From contig SFFH01000009.1 in the NCBI GenBank assembly GCA_004557905.1, positions 21,555-85,554 on the forward strand: a DNA stretch of 64,000 nt, in the 5' to 3' direction. The stretch comes from Clostridiales bacterium. Lineage in GTDB: Bacteria; Bacillota; Clostridia; Christensenellales; Aristaeellaceae. Below the pieces are notes generated by a model. It made no database searches and had not been told where the DNA came from. It saw nothing but the letters and a program-made list of their open reading frames with translations. Positions 39,461-46,780 of the stretch are shown here, in pieces; position 1 is the stretch's first letter, and every line of letters begins with the position of its first letter. Both the position numbers and the translations under genes were made by a program.

Positions 39461-40243
39461 ATGATCATGGTCGAGCGGCTGTTTGAGGAGCTCGCGGGGC
39501 TGGAGGCCGTCGAGGCGATTGCGCTGGGCGGCTCGCGCGCGGGCAGCCATTACGACGAGAAATCCGATTACGACGTGTATCTGTATGTCACGGCGCCCGT
39601 GCCGGAGGCGGCGCGCCGGGAGATTCTTTCAAACTACTGCAGCCGGATGGAGATCGGCAATGCCTTCTGGGAAGCCGAAGACAACTGTACGCTGAGCAGC
39701 GGCGTGGACATCGATATCCTGTATCGGAATCTCGATGATTTCACGCGGGACGTTGCCTCCGTCGTGGAGGACTTTCAGGCGCGCAACGGCTACACCACCT
39801 GCATGTGGCACAACCTGCGCACCTGCAAAATCGTGTATGACCGGGACGGGCGGCTGGCGGCGGCCAAGAGGCGCTTTGACGTGCCCTACCCCGAGCCGCT
39901 GCGGGCAAGCATCATCGGCAGAAACATGTGCCTGCTCTCCGGCAGCCTGCCGTCCTACGACGCGCAGATCGCCAAGGCTGTGCGCCGCGGCGACCTGGTG
40001 AGCGTCAATCACCGGACGGCGGCGTTCATGGAGTCGTATTTTGACGTGATCTTCGCGCTCAACCGCCTGACGCATCCGGGCGAAAAGCGGCTGGTTTCCC
40101 TGTGCAGGGCGCAGTGCGCCGTGCTGCCGGAGGACTTCGAGGAGAATATCGCCAACCTCTTCGGCGATCTGTTCACGCACCCGGAGCGCGTGGGCGGGGA
40201 TCTCTCGCGGATGGTGGAGGCGCTTGCGCCGCTCACTGAATGA
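39461..40243 (+). CDS. nucleotidyltransferase-fold protein (DUF4037-like)
   Basis: This 260-residue cytoplasmic protein begins with a minimal pol-beta nucleotidyltransferase fold: ALGGSRAGSHYDEKSDYDVY holds the GS motif and DxD metal ligands, and GVDIDILY the third carboxylate. The helical C-terminal half (SVNHRTAAFMESYFDVIFALN, HPGEKRL) resembles DUF4037 and antibiotic-nucleotidyltransferase-like proteins. No substrate is implied. ATGs at 39461 and 39467 are both possible. It stands alone between a GT8 gene and the isc operon. Confidence 0.75.
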   Translation: MIMVERLFEELAGLEAVEAIALGGSRAGSHYDEKSDYDVYLYVTAPVPEAARREILSNYCSRMEIGNAFWEAEDNCTLSSGVDIDILYRNLDDFTRDVASVVEDFQARNGYTTCMWHNLRTCKIVYDRDGRLAAAKRRFDVPYPEPLRASIIGRNMCLLSGSLPSYDAQIAKAVRRGDLVSVNHRTAAFMESYFDVIFALNRLTHPGEKRLVSLCRAQCAVLPEDFEENIANLFGDLFTHPERVGGDLSRMVEALAPLTE

Positions 40244-40273
40244 TTACCGGTACTTGGCACAATTTCATATGTA

Positions 40274-40307
40274 AACGCCGGGGCTTCATGGCTGAAGTCC
40301 CGGCGTT
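40274..40307. other. strong hairpin between convergent genes
   Basis: AACGCCGGGGCTTCA and TGAAGTCCCGGCGTT pair with one wobble around loop TGGC between the nucleotidyltransferase gene and iscU. There is no T-run on either side, so it may be a weak or Rho-independent-like barrier only. Confidence 0.5.
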
Positions 40308-40373
40308 GCATATGTTCCATTTTGCCTGTCCGTTTCCGCTTCGCGGAACCGGGCATTTGGGGCAGAAGAAGGA

Positions 40374-40811
40374 TTACTCCTCCTCCTCCTCGTCGAGCTC
40401 GTCCACGTCGTTGACCGGCGGCTTGAGGCCCTCGATGGTGAGGTTGTTCTTCTTGGCGTAGTCCCACAGCGCGGCGTTCACCGCCTGCTCGGCCAGCAGG
40501 GAGCAGTGCACCTTGACCGGCGGCAGGCCGTCCAGCGCCTCCATGACCGCCTTGTTGGTGACCTTGAGCGCATCCTGCACGGTCTTGCCGATGATCAGCT
40601 CGGTCGCCATGGAGCTGGTCGCGATCGCCGCGCCGCAGCCGAAGGTCTTGAACTTTGCGTCGCGCACGACCTGGTTCTCATCGATGTCCAGATAGATGCG
40701 CATGATGTCGCCGCACTTGGCGTTGCCGACGGTACCCACGCCGCTGGCGTTCTCGATCTCGCCGACATTGCGCGGGTGCATGAAATGATCCATCACTTTT
40801 TCGGTATACAT
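40374..40811 (-). CDS. iscU: iron-sulfur cluster scaffold IscU/NifU-N
   Basis: The 145-residue scaffold on which Fe-S clusters are built carries the three cysteine ligands in GNAKCGDIMRIY, TFGCGAAIA and KVHCSLLAEQA. It ends in an unusual acidic tail (DVDELDEEEEE). GGAGG lies 9 bases before the ATG. It is the third gene of iscR-iscS-iscU, separated from iscS by a three-hairpin repeat. Confidence 0.95.
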   Translation of the reverse strand: MYTEKVMDHFMHPRNVGEIENASGVGTVGNAKCGDIMRIYLDIDENQVVRDAKFKTFGCGAAIATSSMATELIIGKTVQDALKVTNKAVMEALDGLPPVKVHCSLLAEQAVNAALWDYAKKNNLTIEGLKPPVNDVDELDEEEEE

Positions 40812-40850
40812 AACAGCTTGCCTCCGTTACAGGTTCTCAAGGTATGGGAG

Positions 40851-40915
40851 ACGCCGGGCTGCCGCCCGGACCTGCCTGAGGGACATTGTCCCTCAGACTC
40901 CCTTTATCGCTTCGT
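40851..40915 (+). repeat. three-hairpin interspersed repeat, copy 5
   Basis: CCGGGCTGCCGCCCGG, GAGGGACATTGTCCCTC and CTTTATCGCTTCGTGG. It occupies the iscS-iscU gap within one operon. The first hairpin keeps pairing although its bases differ from the other copies. Confidence 0.85.
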
Positions 40916-40941
40916 GGTGATCAACCGCAGTCTGGGCAGAA

Positions 40942-42114
40942 TCAAGCCTGCTTGCGGACGAAGTCCTCGTACAGCGGGGACATGCTGCGCAGGCGCGGAA
41001 TAATCTCCAGCAGCGCGTCGACCGCCTTGTCGGCCTCCTCCATCGTCGTCGCCTCGCTGAGCGTCATGCGCAGGGAACCGTGCGCGATCTCATGCGGCAG
41101 ACCGATGGCCAGCAGCACATGGGACGGGTCCAGCGAACCGCTCGTGCAGGCGCTGCCGCTGGAGGCGCAGATGCCGTGCGCGTCCAGCAGCATCAGCATG
41201 CCCTCGCCCTCGATGAAGCGGAAACAGAAGTTGACGTTGCCCGGCAGGCGCTCGGTGCGGTGGCCGTTGAGACGGCAGTACGGAATCTCCTTCTCGATGC
41301 GCGCGATCATGTGGTCGCGGATCGCGGAGACCTTCGCCATGGTTTCCTCCATGTTCGCCGCGGCCTCCTCCGCCGCCGCGCCCATGCCCACGATGCCGGC
41401 CACGTTGGTCGTGCCCGCGCGGCGCTTTTTTTCCTGTGCGCCGCCGTCCATGAACGGCACGAGCTTCACGCCCTTGCGCACATACAGGAAGCCGACGCCC
41501 TTGGGGCCATGGAACTTGTGGCCGCTGGCGCTGAGCAGGTCGATGTGCATCTCGTCCACATTGAGCGGGATGTGCGCGAACGCCTGCACCGCATCGGTGT
41601 GGAAGAGCACGCCGTGCTTTTTGCACACCTCGCCGATGGCCGCGAGCGGCTGGATAGTGCCGATCTCGTTGTTCGCCGCCATGATGGAGACGAGCACGGT
41701 GTCCGGACGGATGGCCGCGTCGATCGCCTCGGCGGAGACCATACCCGTTTCGTCCACCGGCATCACGGTCACATCCCAGCCCTGCTTTTCAAGCGCCTGC
41801 GCGCTGTGCAGGATCGCGTGATGCTCGATGGCGGAGATGATGATGTGTTTGCCCTTGGCCGCGTACGCCTGGGCCACGCCCTTGAGCGCCCAGTTGTCAC
41901 TCTCGGTGCCGCCGCAGGTGAAGTAGATCTCGGCCGGCTTCGCGCCGATGACCCGCGCGATCTGCCCGCGCGCGGTTTCCACCGCTTCCTTGCTCGCGTT
42001 GGCAAAGGAATAGGTGCCCGCCGCGTTGGCGTACTGCTCCATGAAGAACGGACGCATCGCCTCAAAGGCGCGCTCGCTCATCCGCGTGGTTGCGGCATTG
42101 TCCATATAAATCAT
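40942..42114 (-). CDS. iscS: cysteine desulfurase
   Basis: This PLP enzyme delivers sulfur from cysteine to IscU. MIYMDNAATTR opens the 390-residue class V aminotransferase fold; HKFHGPKG contains the PLP lysine preceded by SASG, and SSGSACTSGSLDPSHV the mobile catalytic Cys. The ATG at 42114 is chosen because an upstream ATG (42135) would read through the GAGAGGA ribosome site. It follows iscR by 39 bases. Confidence 0.95.
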   Translation of the reverse strand: MIYMDNAATTRMSERAFEAMRPFFMEQYANAAGTYSFANASKEAVETARGQIARVIGAKPAEIYFTCGGTESDNWALKGVAQAYAAKGKHIIISAIEHHAILHSAQALEKQGWDVTVMPVDETGMVSAEAIDAAIRPDTVLVSIMAANNEIGTIQPLAAIGEVCKKHGVLFHTDAVQAFAHIPLNVDEMHIDLLSASGHKFHGPKGVGFLYVRKGVKLVPFMDGGAQEKKRRAGTTNVAGIVGMGAAAEEAAANMEETMAKVSAIRDHMIARIEKEIPYCRLNGHRTERLPGNVNFCFRFIEGEGMLMLLDAHGICASSGSACTSGSLDPSHVLLAIGLPHEIAHGSLRMTLSEATTMEEADKAVDALLEIIPRLRSMSPLYEDFVRKQA

Positions 42115-42153
42115 GAGAAAATCCTCTCTTCCCAAATTGAATTGTGGAATGAA

Positions 42154-42585
42154 TCAGGCCGTCCCGCATTCAGCGGGATTGCCCTCCGGCATCAGCTCCA
42201 GCAGCGTCACGCCGTCGATGACCTCGTTGATGGCGCTGTATACCTTGGAGAACACCGTGCGCGACGGGCATGCGCCGCGCCGGTCGCAGTGATGCGCGCC
42301 GTCGAGCACGCACTCCGCCGGGGCGAGGTCGCCCTCCGTCGCCCGCAGGATCATGCCGACGGTGATCTCGCTGGGCGCGTACGCCAGGTGGTAGCCGCCC
42401 TGCGCGCCGCGCACGCTGCGCAAAAGCCCCGCGCGGGTCAGCACGCTGATGATCTGCTCCATGTACTTGCCGGAGATGTCCTGCCGCTGGGCGATGGCGC
42501 GCACGCTGACGGGCTCTTCCCCGTCGTGCTGCGCCAGATCGACCATGATCCGCAGCGCGTACCGGCCCTTGGTGGAGATCATCAT
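42154..42585 (-). CDS. iscR: Rrf2-family iron-sulfur regulator IscR
   Basis: The 143-residue winged-helix regulator has MISTKGRYALRIMVDLA and DISGKYMEQIISVLTRAGLLRSVRG, with the three-Cys cluster ligand segment CVLDGAHHCDRRGACP. It is likely to sense Fe-S status and repress its own operon. AGGAGG lies 8 bases before the ATG. Two direct copies of GTC(A/G)(G/A)TAGGA(A/T) lie at and upstream of its -35 and are the likely operator. Confidence 0.92.
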   Translation of the reverse strand: MMISTKGRYALRIMVDLAQHDGEEPVSVRAIAQRQDISGKYMEQIISVLTRAGLLRSVRGAQGGYHLAYAPSEITVGMILRATEGDLAPAECVLDGAHHCDRRGACPSRTVFSKVYSAINEVIDGVTLLELMPEGNPAECGTA

Positions 42586-42621
42586 GGCGCGTCCCTCCTG
42601 TCGAAATTTGTCACGATGGAA

Positions 42622-42650
42622 AGTATATCACCGAATTCATACCCCGTCAA
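42622..42650 (-). promoter_or_regulatory. promoter of iscR-iscS-iscU
   Basis: TTGACG-17-TATACT on the minus strand. Minus-strand repeats ATCCTATTGAC (overlapping the -35) and ATTCCTACTGAC (42677-42688) are spaced about three helical turns apart. Confidence 0.75.
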
Positions 42651-42695
42651 TAGGATTTGGATTATTTTCTACGAAGTCAGTAGGAATTATGCGCG

Positions 42696-43454
42696 TCACG
42701 GCCGCGGCAGCAAACTCTCCTCCTCGCCGCGCAGCTGCCTTTCCACGCCGGCGCCCGCCATGCGCGCCGCCTCCCGGGCCGTCCTGCCTAAAAGCAAGCC
42801 GTCGATCAGCAGGCCGGTGAACAGATCGCCCGTACCCCAGCGGTGGCCCGGCACGCGCTCAAACGGAAGGACAAACGTCCCGTCCTCCGTGCGGCCGATC
42901 ACCGCGTCGCCGCCATCCGCTGCCCTGGCGCTGGTGATCAGCACGCCGCAGCCGTTTTGGGCCAGCGTTTCAGCCATTACCTCGCCGCCGTCCTCGCGGT
43001 ACGCCTCCTCCGCCAGCAGGCAGGCCTCCGTCAGGTTCGGCGTGATCAGGTCGGCGTGGCGCATCAGCAGCCGCATGCCCTGCACCTGGCCTTCTTTGAC
43101 GGAATTGTACTTCCTTCCGCCGTCGCCCAGGATCGGGTCGAGCACCACCGGCACGCCTCGTTCGCGCAGGCCGTCCGCCACGTCGGCCAGCTTCTGCGCC
43201 TGCTCCATGCCCGTGATATAGCCGATGTACGCCAGGTCAGCCGTGATGCCCAGCGCCTCCCACGCGGCCAGGCTGTCAAGCAGGTAGTCCGTCGTATCCA
43301 GCGCGGCATGCCTGCCCAGGTTCAGCGTGTTGGAAATCAGCGCCGTCGGCAGCATCAGCACCTCGTACCCGCGCGCCTCCAGCACGGCGCAGAGCATCCG
43401 CAGCGCCACACGGCTGCGGCCCGTGAGATCGCCCAGCAACAGGACCGTCTTCAT
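42696..43454 (-). CDS. pdxK: pyridoxal/pyridoxine kinase
   Basis: This 252-residue ribokinase-fold enzyme phosphorylates B6 vitamers. It lacks the N-terminal lid of sugar kinases, as PdxK/PdxY do: TVLLLGDLTGRSRVAL, MLPTALISNTL, YIGYITGMEQA and VVLDPILGDGGRKY match. The catalytic loop is GHRWGTGDLFTG, with the base Asp kept in GTGD. The start at 43454 rests on the family N-terminus; the open frame reaches 49 codons further. It would supply PLP to the neighbouring cysteine desulfurase. Confidence 0.88.
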   Translation of the reverse strand: MKTVLLLGDLTGRSRVALRMLCAVLEARGYEVLMLPTALISNTLNLGRHAALDTTDYLLDSLAAWEALGITADLAYIGYITGMEQAQKLADVADGLRERGVPVVLDPILGDGGRKYNSVKEGQVQGMRLLMRHADLITPNLTEACLLAEEAYREDGGEVMAETLAQNGCGVLITSARAADGGDAVIGRTEDGTFVLPFERVPGHRWGTGDLFTGLLIDGLLLGRTAREAARMAGAGVERQLRGEEESLLPRP

Positions 43455-43472
43455 CGTATCCCTCTCTTCTTC

Positions 43473-43575
43473 AAAGCGCGCCGTGCGCGCGCCCACTTCC
43501 GAACAGCCTTGCCATATCCAGCCATTCCATGCTCGCTGCACGAGGATTCGCGCATTTTCCGTTCGTTCAAAAAAT
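43473..43575 (+). repeat. ~105-bp interspersed repeat, copy C
   Basis: AAAGCGCGCCGTGCGCGC, CCACTTCCGAACAG, ATGCTCGCTGCACGA, TTCGCGCATTTTCCG and AAAAAA. The first hairpin keeps its pairing with changed bases. It lies between pdxK and the next gene. Confidence 0.85.
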
Positions 43576-43596
43576 ACCCGCCTGGGGAGGCGGGTA
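43567..43596 (-). terminator. terminator of the phosphodiester glycosidase gene
   Basis: TACCCGCC/GGCGGGTA stem followed by TTTTTT on the minus strand. Confidence 0.9.
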
Positions 43597-43604
43597 CTCA
43601 CAGG

Positions 43605-44480
43605 TCATTGTTCCAGCGTCGAAAAATACAGGATATCGCAGATCGGGCGCATCTTCTTGGAGGAGCGCGCGTTGATCTTCTCCCCGCCCAGCATCATGGC
43701 GCTCGAGGAGCCGCCGTCCAGATTGTACGCCTGAACCGCGCCCAAATCCTTCATCAGCTGCGCGAACTCCGGAATCGTCAGGCCGTCACTGCCCTTCTGC
43801 TCCGGGCCCTCGGTCGCCACGCAGATGTACTCCAGCGGGCCCACCTGGCCGATGCCCATGCGCTGCGTCTCCTTCTCCAGGCCCACGTTCAGCTTCTTGG
43901 TCGTATGCACGATCTCGCCGTCCTTCACCAGCGCCGGGCCGAAGTTGAACGAATTGACGATCGTCCCCTCAAAGCCGTGCGCCTGCTCCGGCGTCGGATC
44001 GATGAGAATGTGGAAGTCCGCGTTCTCATCGATGATCAGCATATCAAAGCTCTCGTTCGCCTTGTCGCGGTAGAGCTTGCCCTGGCGCACCAGATATCCG
44101 GTGGAATTGAAGTTGAAGAAGTCGCCGTTGATCGCCAGCACGGCGTTCGCGCGCCTGGCCAGCCTGTCCGGCAGCACCGTACCGGTGCCGCCGTAGCGGG
44201 TCGCCATCGCCGTGCGCAGCTGGGAGGGATCGGCGATCTTGACGCGCGCGACCAGGATATTCGTCTCATGCTCGCGCATCGTCTCGATCCTCACGCTCAG
44301 GCTGCCGTCCTCATAGCCGTCCATGTCCGGCAAGAAGCCCTCCGGCCGGGGCGGAAGACCCACTTCCGCCTCCAGCGGGATCGGTTCATACGCCGCCTGC
44401 GCCGCGGCCTCCCCGGCCGTGATCAGCGTGAGCATGAGCATCAGGGCCGCAAGCAGCGCCATTTTCCTGAAATGATTCAT
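43605..44480 (-). CDS. secreted phosphodiester glycosidase-like (NAGPA domain) protein
   Basis: The 291-residue protein has a signal peptide of about 28 residues (ending AAAQA). The NAGPA domain follows: ANAVLAINGDFFNF, STGYLVRQGKLY, FGPALVKDGE and the conserved YNLDGGSSSAMML metal and active-site motif. Related proteins split sugar phosphodiesters in cell-wall polymers or exopolysaccharides. It starts 18 bases after the branching-enzyme stop, in the same operon, which is an odd pairing of a secreted and a cytoplasmic enzyme. Confidence 0.88.
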   Translation of the reverse strand: MNHFRKMALLAALMLMLTLITAGEAAAQAAYEPIPLEAEVGLPPRPEGFLPDMDGYEDGSLSVRIETMREHETNILVARVKIADPSQLRTAMATRYGGTGTVLPDRLARRANAVLAINGDFFNFNSTGYLVRQGKLYRDKANESFDMLIIDENADFHILIDPTPEQAHGFEGTIVNSFNFGPALVKDGEIVHTTKKLNVGLEKETQRMGIGQVGPLEYICVATEGPEQKGSDGLTIPEFAQLMKDLGAVQAYNLDGGSSSAMMLGGEKINARSSKKMRPICDILYFSTLEQ

Positions 44481-44498
44481 GAATGTCGGTTCTCCGGA

Positions 44499-46604
44499 TT
44501 ACTTTTCTTCGCTTGTTTCGGTCTTTTCGGCCTTTTTCGCGGTCTTCTTTGCTGCGGGCTTCTCCGCCTTGATGCGCTCCACCTTCTGAAGCACGACCGC
44601 CGTGCGCGCCGGCAGATAGATGGCAAAGCCGTCGCCCAGCTGCGCATCGTGCGACCAGGTGTGGTAGACAATGTCCTTGTCGATGCGCTCAAAGCCGCCG
44701 AACTGCTTGTCGTCGGAGGAGAGGATCACCTTGTAATCGCCGTGCTCCGGCGCGTTCACAAACATGCCCGGCTGGGAGTTGGTCGGATGGAAGTTGAACA
44801 GGAAGATGCAGCCGCCGCGCTCGAAGGCGAGCAGCTGATCGCGCTCGTGCTGGCGCAGGCAGTTGGCCATGCCGGAGCCCATCACGTTGTAGTCCTTGAC
44901 CAGCTGAATCATGGCCTTGTCGAAGTTGCCCAGCAGCTCGTAGCGCAGGAAGCCGTTGTCCGCGAGGCTCCACTGGCGGCGGGCATACTTGAAGCTCCAG
45001 CCGTTGCCCTCGCGCGGGAAGTCGATCCACTCCGGATGGCCGAACTCGTTGCCCATGAAGTTGAGGTAGCCCTCGCCGCCCGCGCCGATGGTCACCAGGC
45101 GGATCATCTTGTGCAGCGCGACGGCACGGTCCACGATCATGTTCTGGCTCGCGCGGTCCATGCCGGTGTACATTTCCTTGTCCGCCAGGCGGAACATGAT
45201 GGTCTTGTCGCCCACCAGCGCCTGGTCGTGGGACTCCGCGTAGCCGATGACCTTCTCCTGATTGCGGCGGGCGATCAGTTCCCAGTACATCTTGCTGATC
45301 TCCCAGTGGCCGTCCTGCTTCTCCTTGATCGTCTTGATGAAGAAGTCCGGCAGGCCCATGGACAGGCGGTAGTCAAAGCCGATGCCGCCGTCCTTGATGG
45401 GCAGGCACATGCCCGGCATGGCGCTCATGTCCTCCGCGATGGCGACGGCGCCCTTCTTGTAGCTGTGAATCAGGTCGCTGGCCAGCATGAGGTAGGTCAC
45501 CGCGTCCACGTCGGTGTTCATGGAGAAGTACTGCGCGTTGCTGGAGAAGGCGGTGCCCAGGCCGTGATCGTGATAGAGCATGCTGGTCACGCCGTCAAAG
45601 CGGAAGCCGTCGAAATGATACTCGTCCATCCAGAACTTGACGTTGGAGAGCAGGAAGTGCAAAACGCCCGTGCGGCTGTAGTCAAAGCACTTGCTGCCCC
45701 AGGCCGGATGATCGCCCTTGCCGCCCGCATGGAAGAACTGGTACACCGTGCCGTCAAAGCAGTTGATGCCCTCGGCGGTGTTCTTAACCGCATGGGAATG
45801 CACCAGATCCAGCAGCACGGTCAGGCCAAGGCGGTGCGCCTCGTTGATGAGCGCCTTGAGCTCGTCCGGCGTGCCGTACCAGGAGGACGCGGCGAAGAAG
45901 TTGCTCACCTGATAGCCGAAGCTCGCGTAATACGGATGCTCCATGATCGCCATCAGCTGCACGGTGTTGTAGCCGTCCGCCTTGATGCGCGGCAGGATGT
46001 CCGTCATGAACTCCAGATAGGTGCCCACGCGCTCCTTTTCCGTCGCCATACCGACGTGGGATTCATAGATGATGGGCGGGATGTTCTTCGCGGGCCTGAA
46101 CTTTTCGTCCGTCCACGTAAACGTCTTGCGCGGGCTCCAGACCACGGCGTTGAAGCCGTTGGTCTCCTTGTCCTGCTTGACGTAGCGGGCATAGAGCGGA
46201 ATACGGTCCTCGGTCACGCCGTCCTGATGGGTCACAGCCACCTTGTAGCGGGAGAGATGCTCGATGGTGTTCGCGCCCTTGATCTCAACCTCCCAGTTGC
46301 CGTTGCCCACGGGCGTCATGGGATGCGCCGTGCGGTCCCAGCCGTTGAAATCGCCGATCAGGTGCATCTCCTTGGCAGCCGGCGCCCACTCACGGTACAC
46401 CCAGCCGCCCTTGACCTTGTGCAGACCGTAATACAGATAACCGCTGGCGAAATCGGACAGCGTCTGCCCCTTGCCAAGCAGCTCCTTCTTTTTGGCTTTA
46501 TACCGTCTGACGCGGTCATTGATATCGCCTTCATAAGCCTGAAGGCTGGGGTCGAGCTCGAAAATCTTCAGCTTCTGCGGAGCCTTCTTCGTCTGAGCGG
46601 GCAT
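44499..46604 (-). CDS. glgB: 1,4-alpha-glucan branching enzyme, eukaryote-like GH13 type
   Basis: It makes alpha-1,6 branches in glycogen. A CBM48-like N-domain (YREWAPAAKEMHLIGDFNGW) precedes the GH13 barrel with FDGFRFDGVTSMLYHDHG (nucleophile Asp), VAIAEDMSAMPG (acid/base Glu) and GNEFGHPEWIDFPREGNGWS. These blocks read like plant and animal branching enzymes rather than the usual bacterial GlgB. A Lys/Ala/Glu-rich tail of about 28 residues (AAKKTAKKAEK) follows the C-domain. The ATG at 46604 has GAGG 10 bases upstream; 701 residues. Confidence 0.92.
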   Translation of the reverse strand: MPAQTKKAPQKLKIFELDPSLQAYEGDINDRVRRYKAKKKELLGKGQTLSDFASGYLYYGLHKVKGGWVYREWAPAAKEMHLIGDFNGWDRTAHPMTPVGNGNWEVEIKGANTIEHLSRYKVAVTHQDGVTEDRIPLYARYVKQDKETNGFNAVVWSPRKTFTWTDEKFRPAKNIPPIIYESHVGMATEKERVGTYLEFMTDILPRIKADGYNTVQLMAIMEHPYYASFGYQVSNFFAASSWYGTPDELKALINEAHRLGLTVLLDLVHSHAVKNTAEGINCFDGTVYQFFHAGGKGDHPAWGSKCFDYSRTGVLHFLLSNVKFWMDEYHFDGFRFDGVTSMLYHDHGLGTAFSSNAQYFSMNTDVDAVTYLMLASDLIHSYKKGAVAIAEDMSAMPGMCLPIKDGGIGFDYRLSMGLPDFFIKTIKEKQDGHWEISKMYWELIARRNQEKVIGYAESHDQALVGDKTIMFRLADKEMYTGMDRASQNMIVDRAVALHKMIRLVTIGAGGEGYLNFMGNEFGHPEWIDFPREGNGWSFKYARRQWSLADNGFLRYELLGNFDKAMIQLVKDYNVMGSGMANCLRQHERDQLLAFERGGCIFLFNFHPTNSQPGMFVNAPEHGDYKVILSSDDKQFGGFERIDKDIVYHTWSHDAQLGDGFAIYLPARTAVVLQKVERIKAEKPAAKKTAKKAEKTETSEEK

Positions 46605-46643
46605 AAAATGGACACCTCTTCCCAATATAATTTTGATAATTTG

Positions 46644-46672
46644 ATTGTACTCCATTTTACCTGCGTTTTCAA
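46644..46672 (-). promoter_or_regulatory. promoter of glgB
   Basis: TTGAAA-17-TACAAT on the minus strand. Confidence 0.75.
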
Positions 46673-46684
46673 CTCTTTTCTTTA

Positions 46685-46713
46685 TTGACGCAATTCCTGC
46701 GCCGTTGTAAACT
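46685..46713 (+). promoter_or_regulatory. promoter of the GH127-like gene
   Basis: TTGACG-17-TAAACT, divergent from the glgB promoter 12 bases away. Confidence 0.65.
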
Positions 46714-46780
46714 ATAGGCTGTAGGATTATGTGGTTTTTCCTGTCCCTTTGACAGCGTCATACAAGGAGGAGATTTTCCG

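Noticed and set aside
42843..46688. Very long plus-strand open frame (1281 codons)
   Set aside because: It runs antisense through pdxK, the NAGPA gene and glgB, which are all well supported. Its composition (Arg/His/Val/Leu) is that of a shadow frame.
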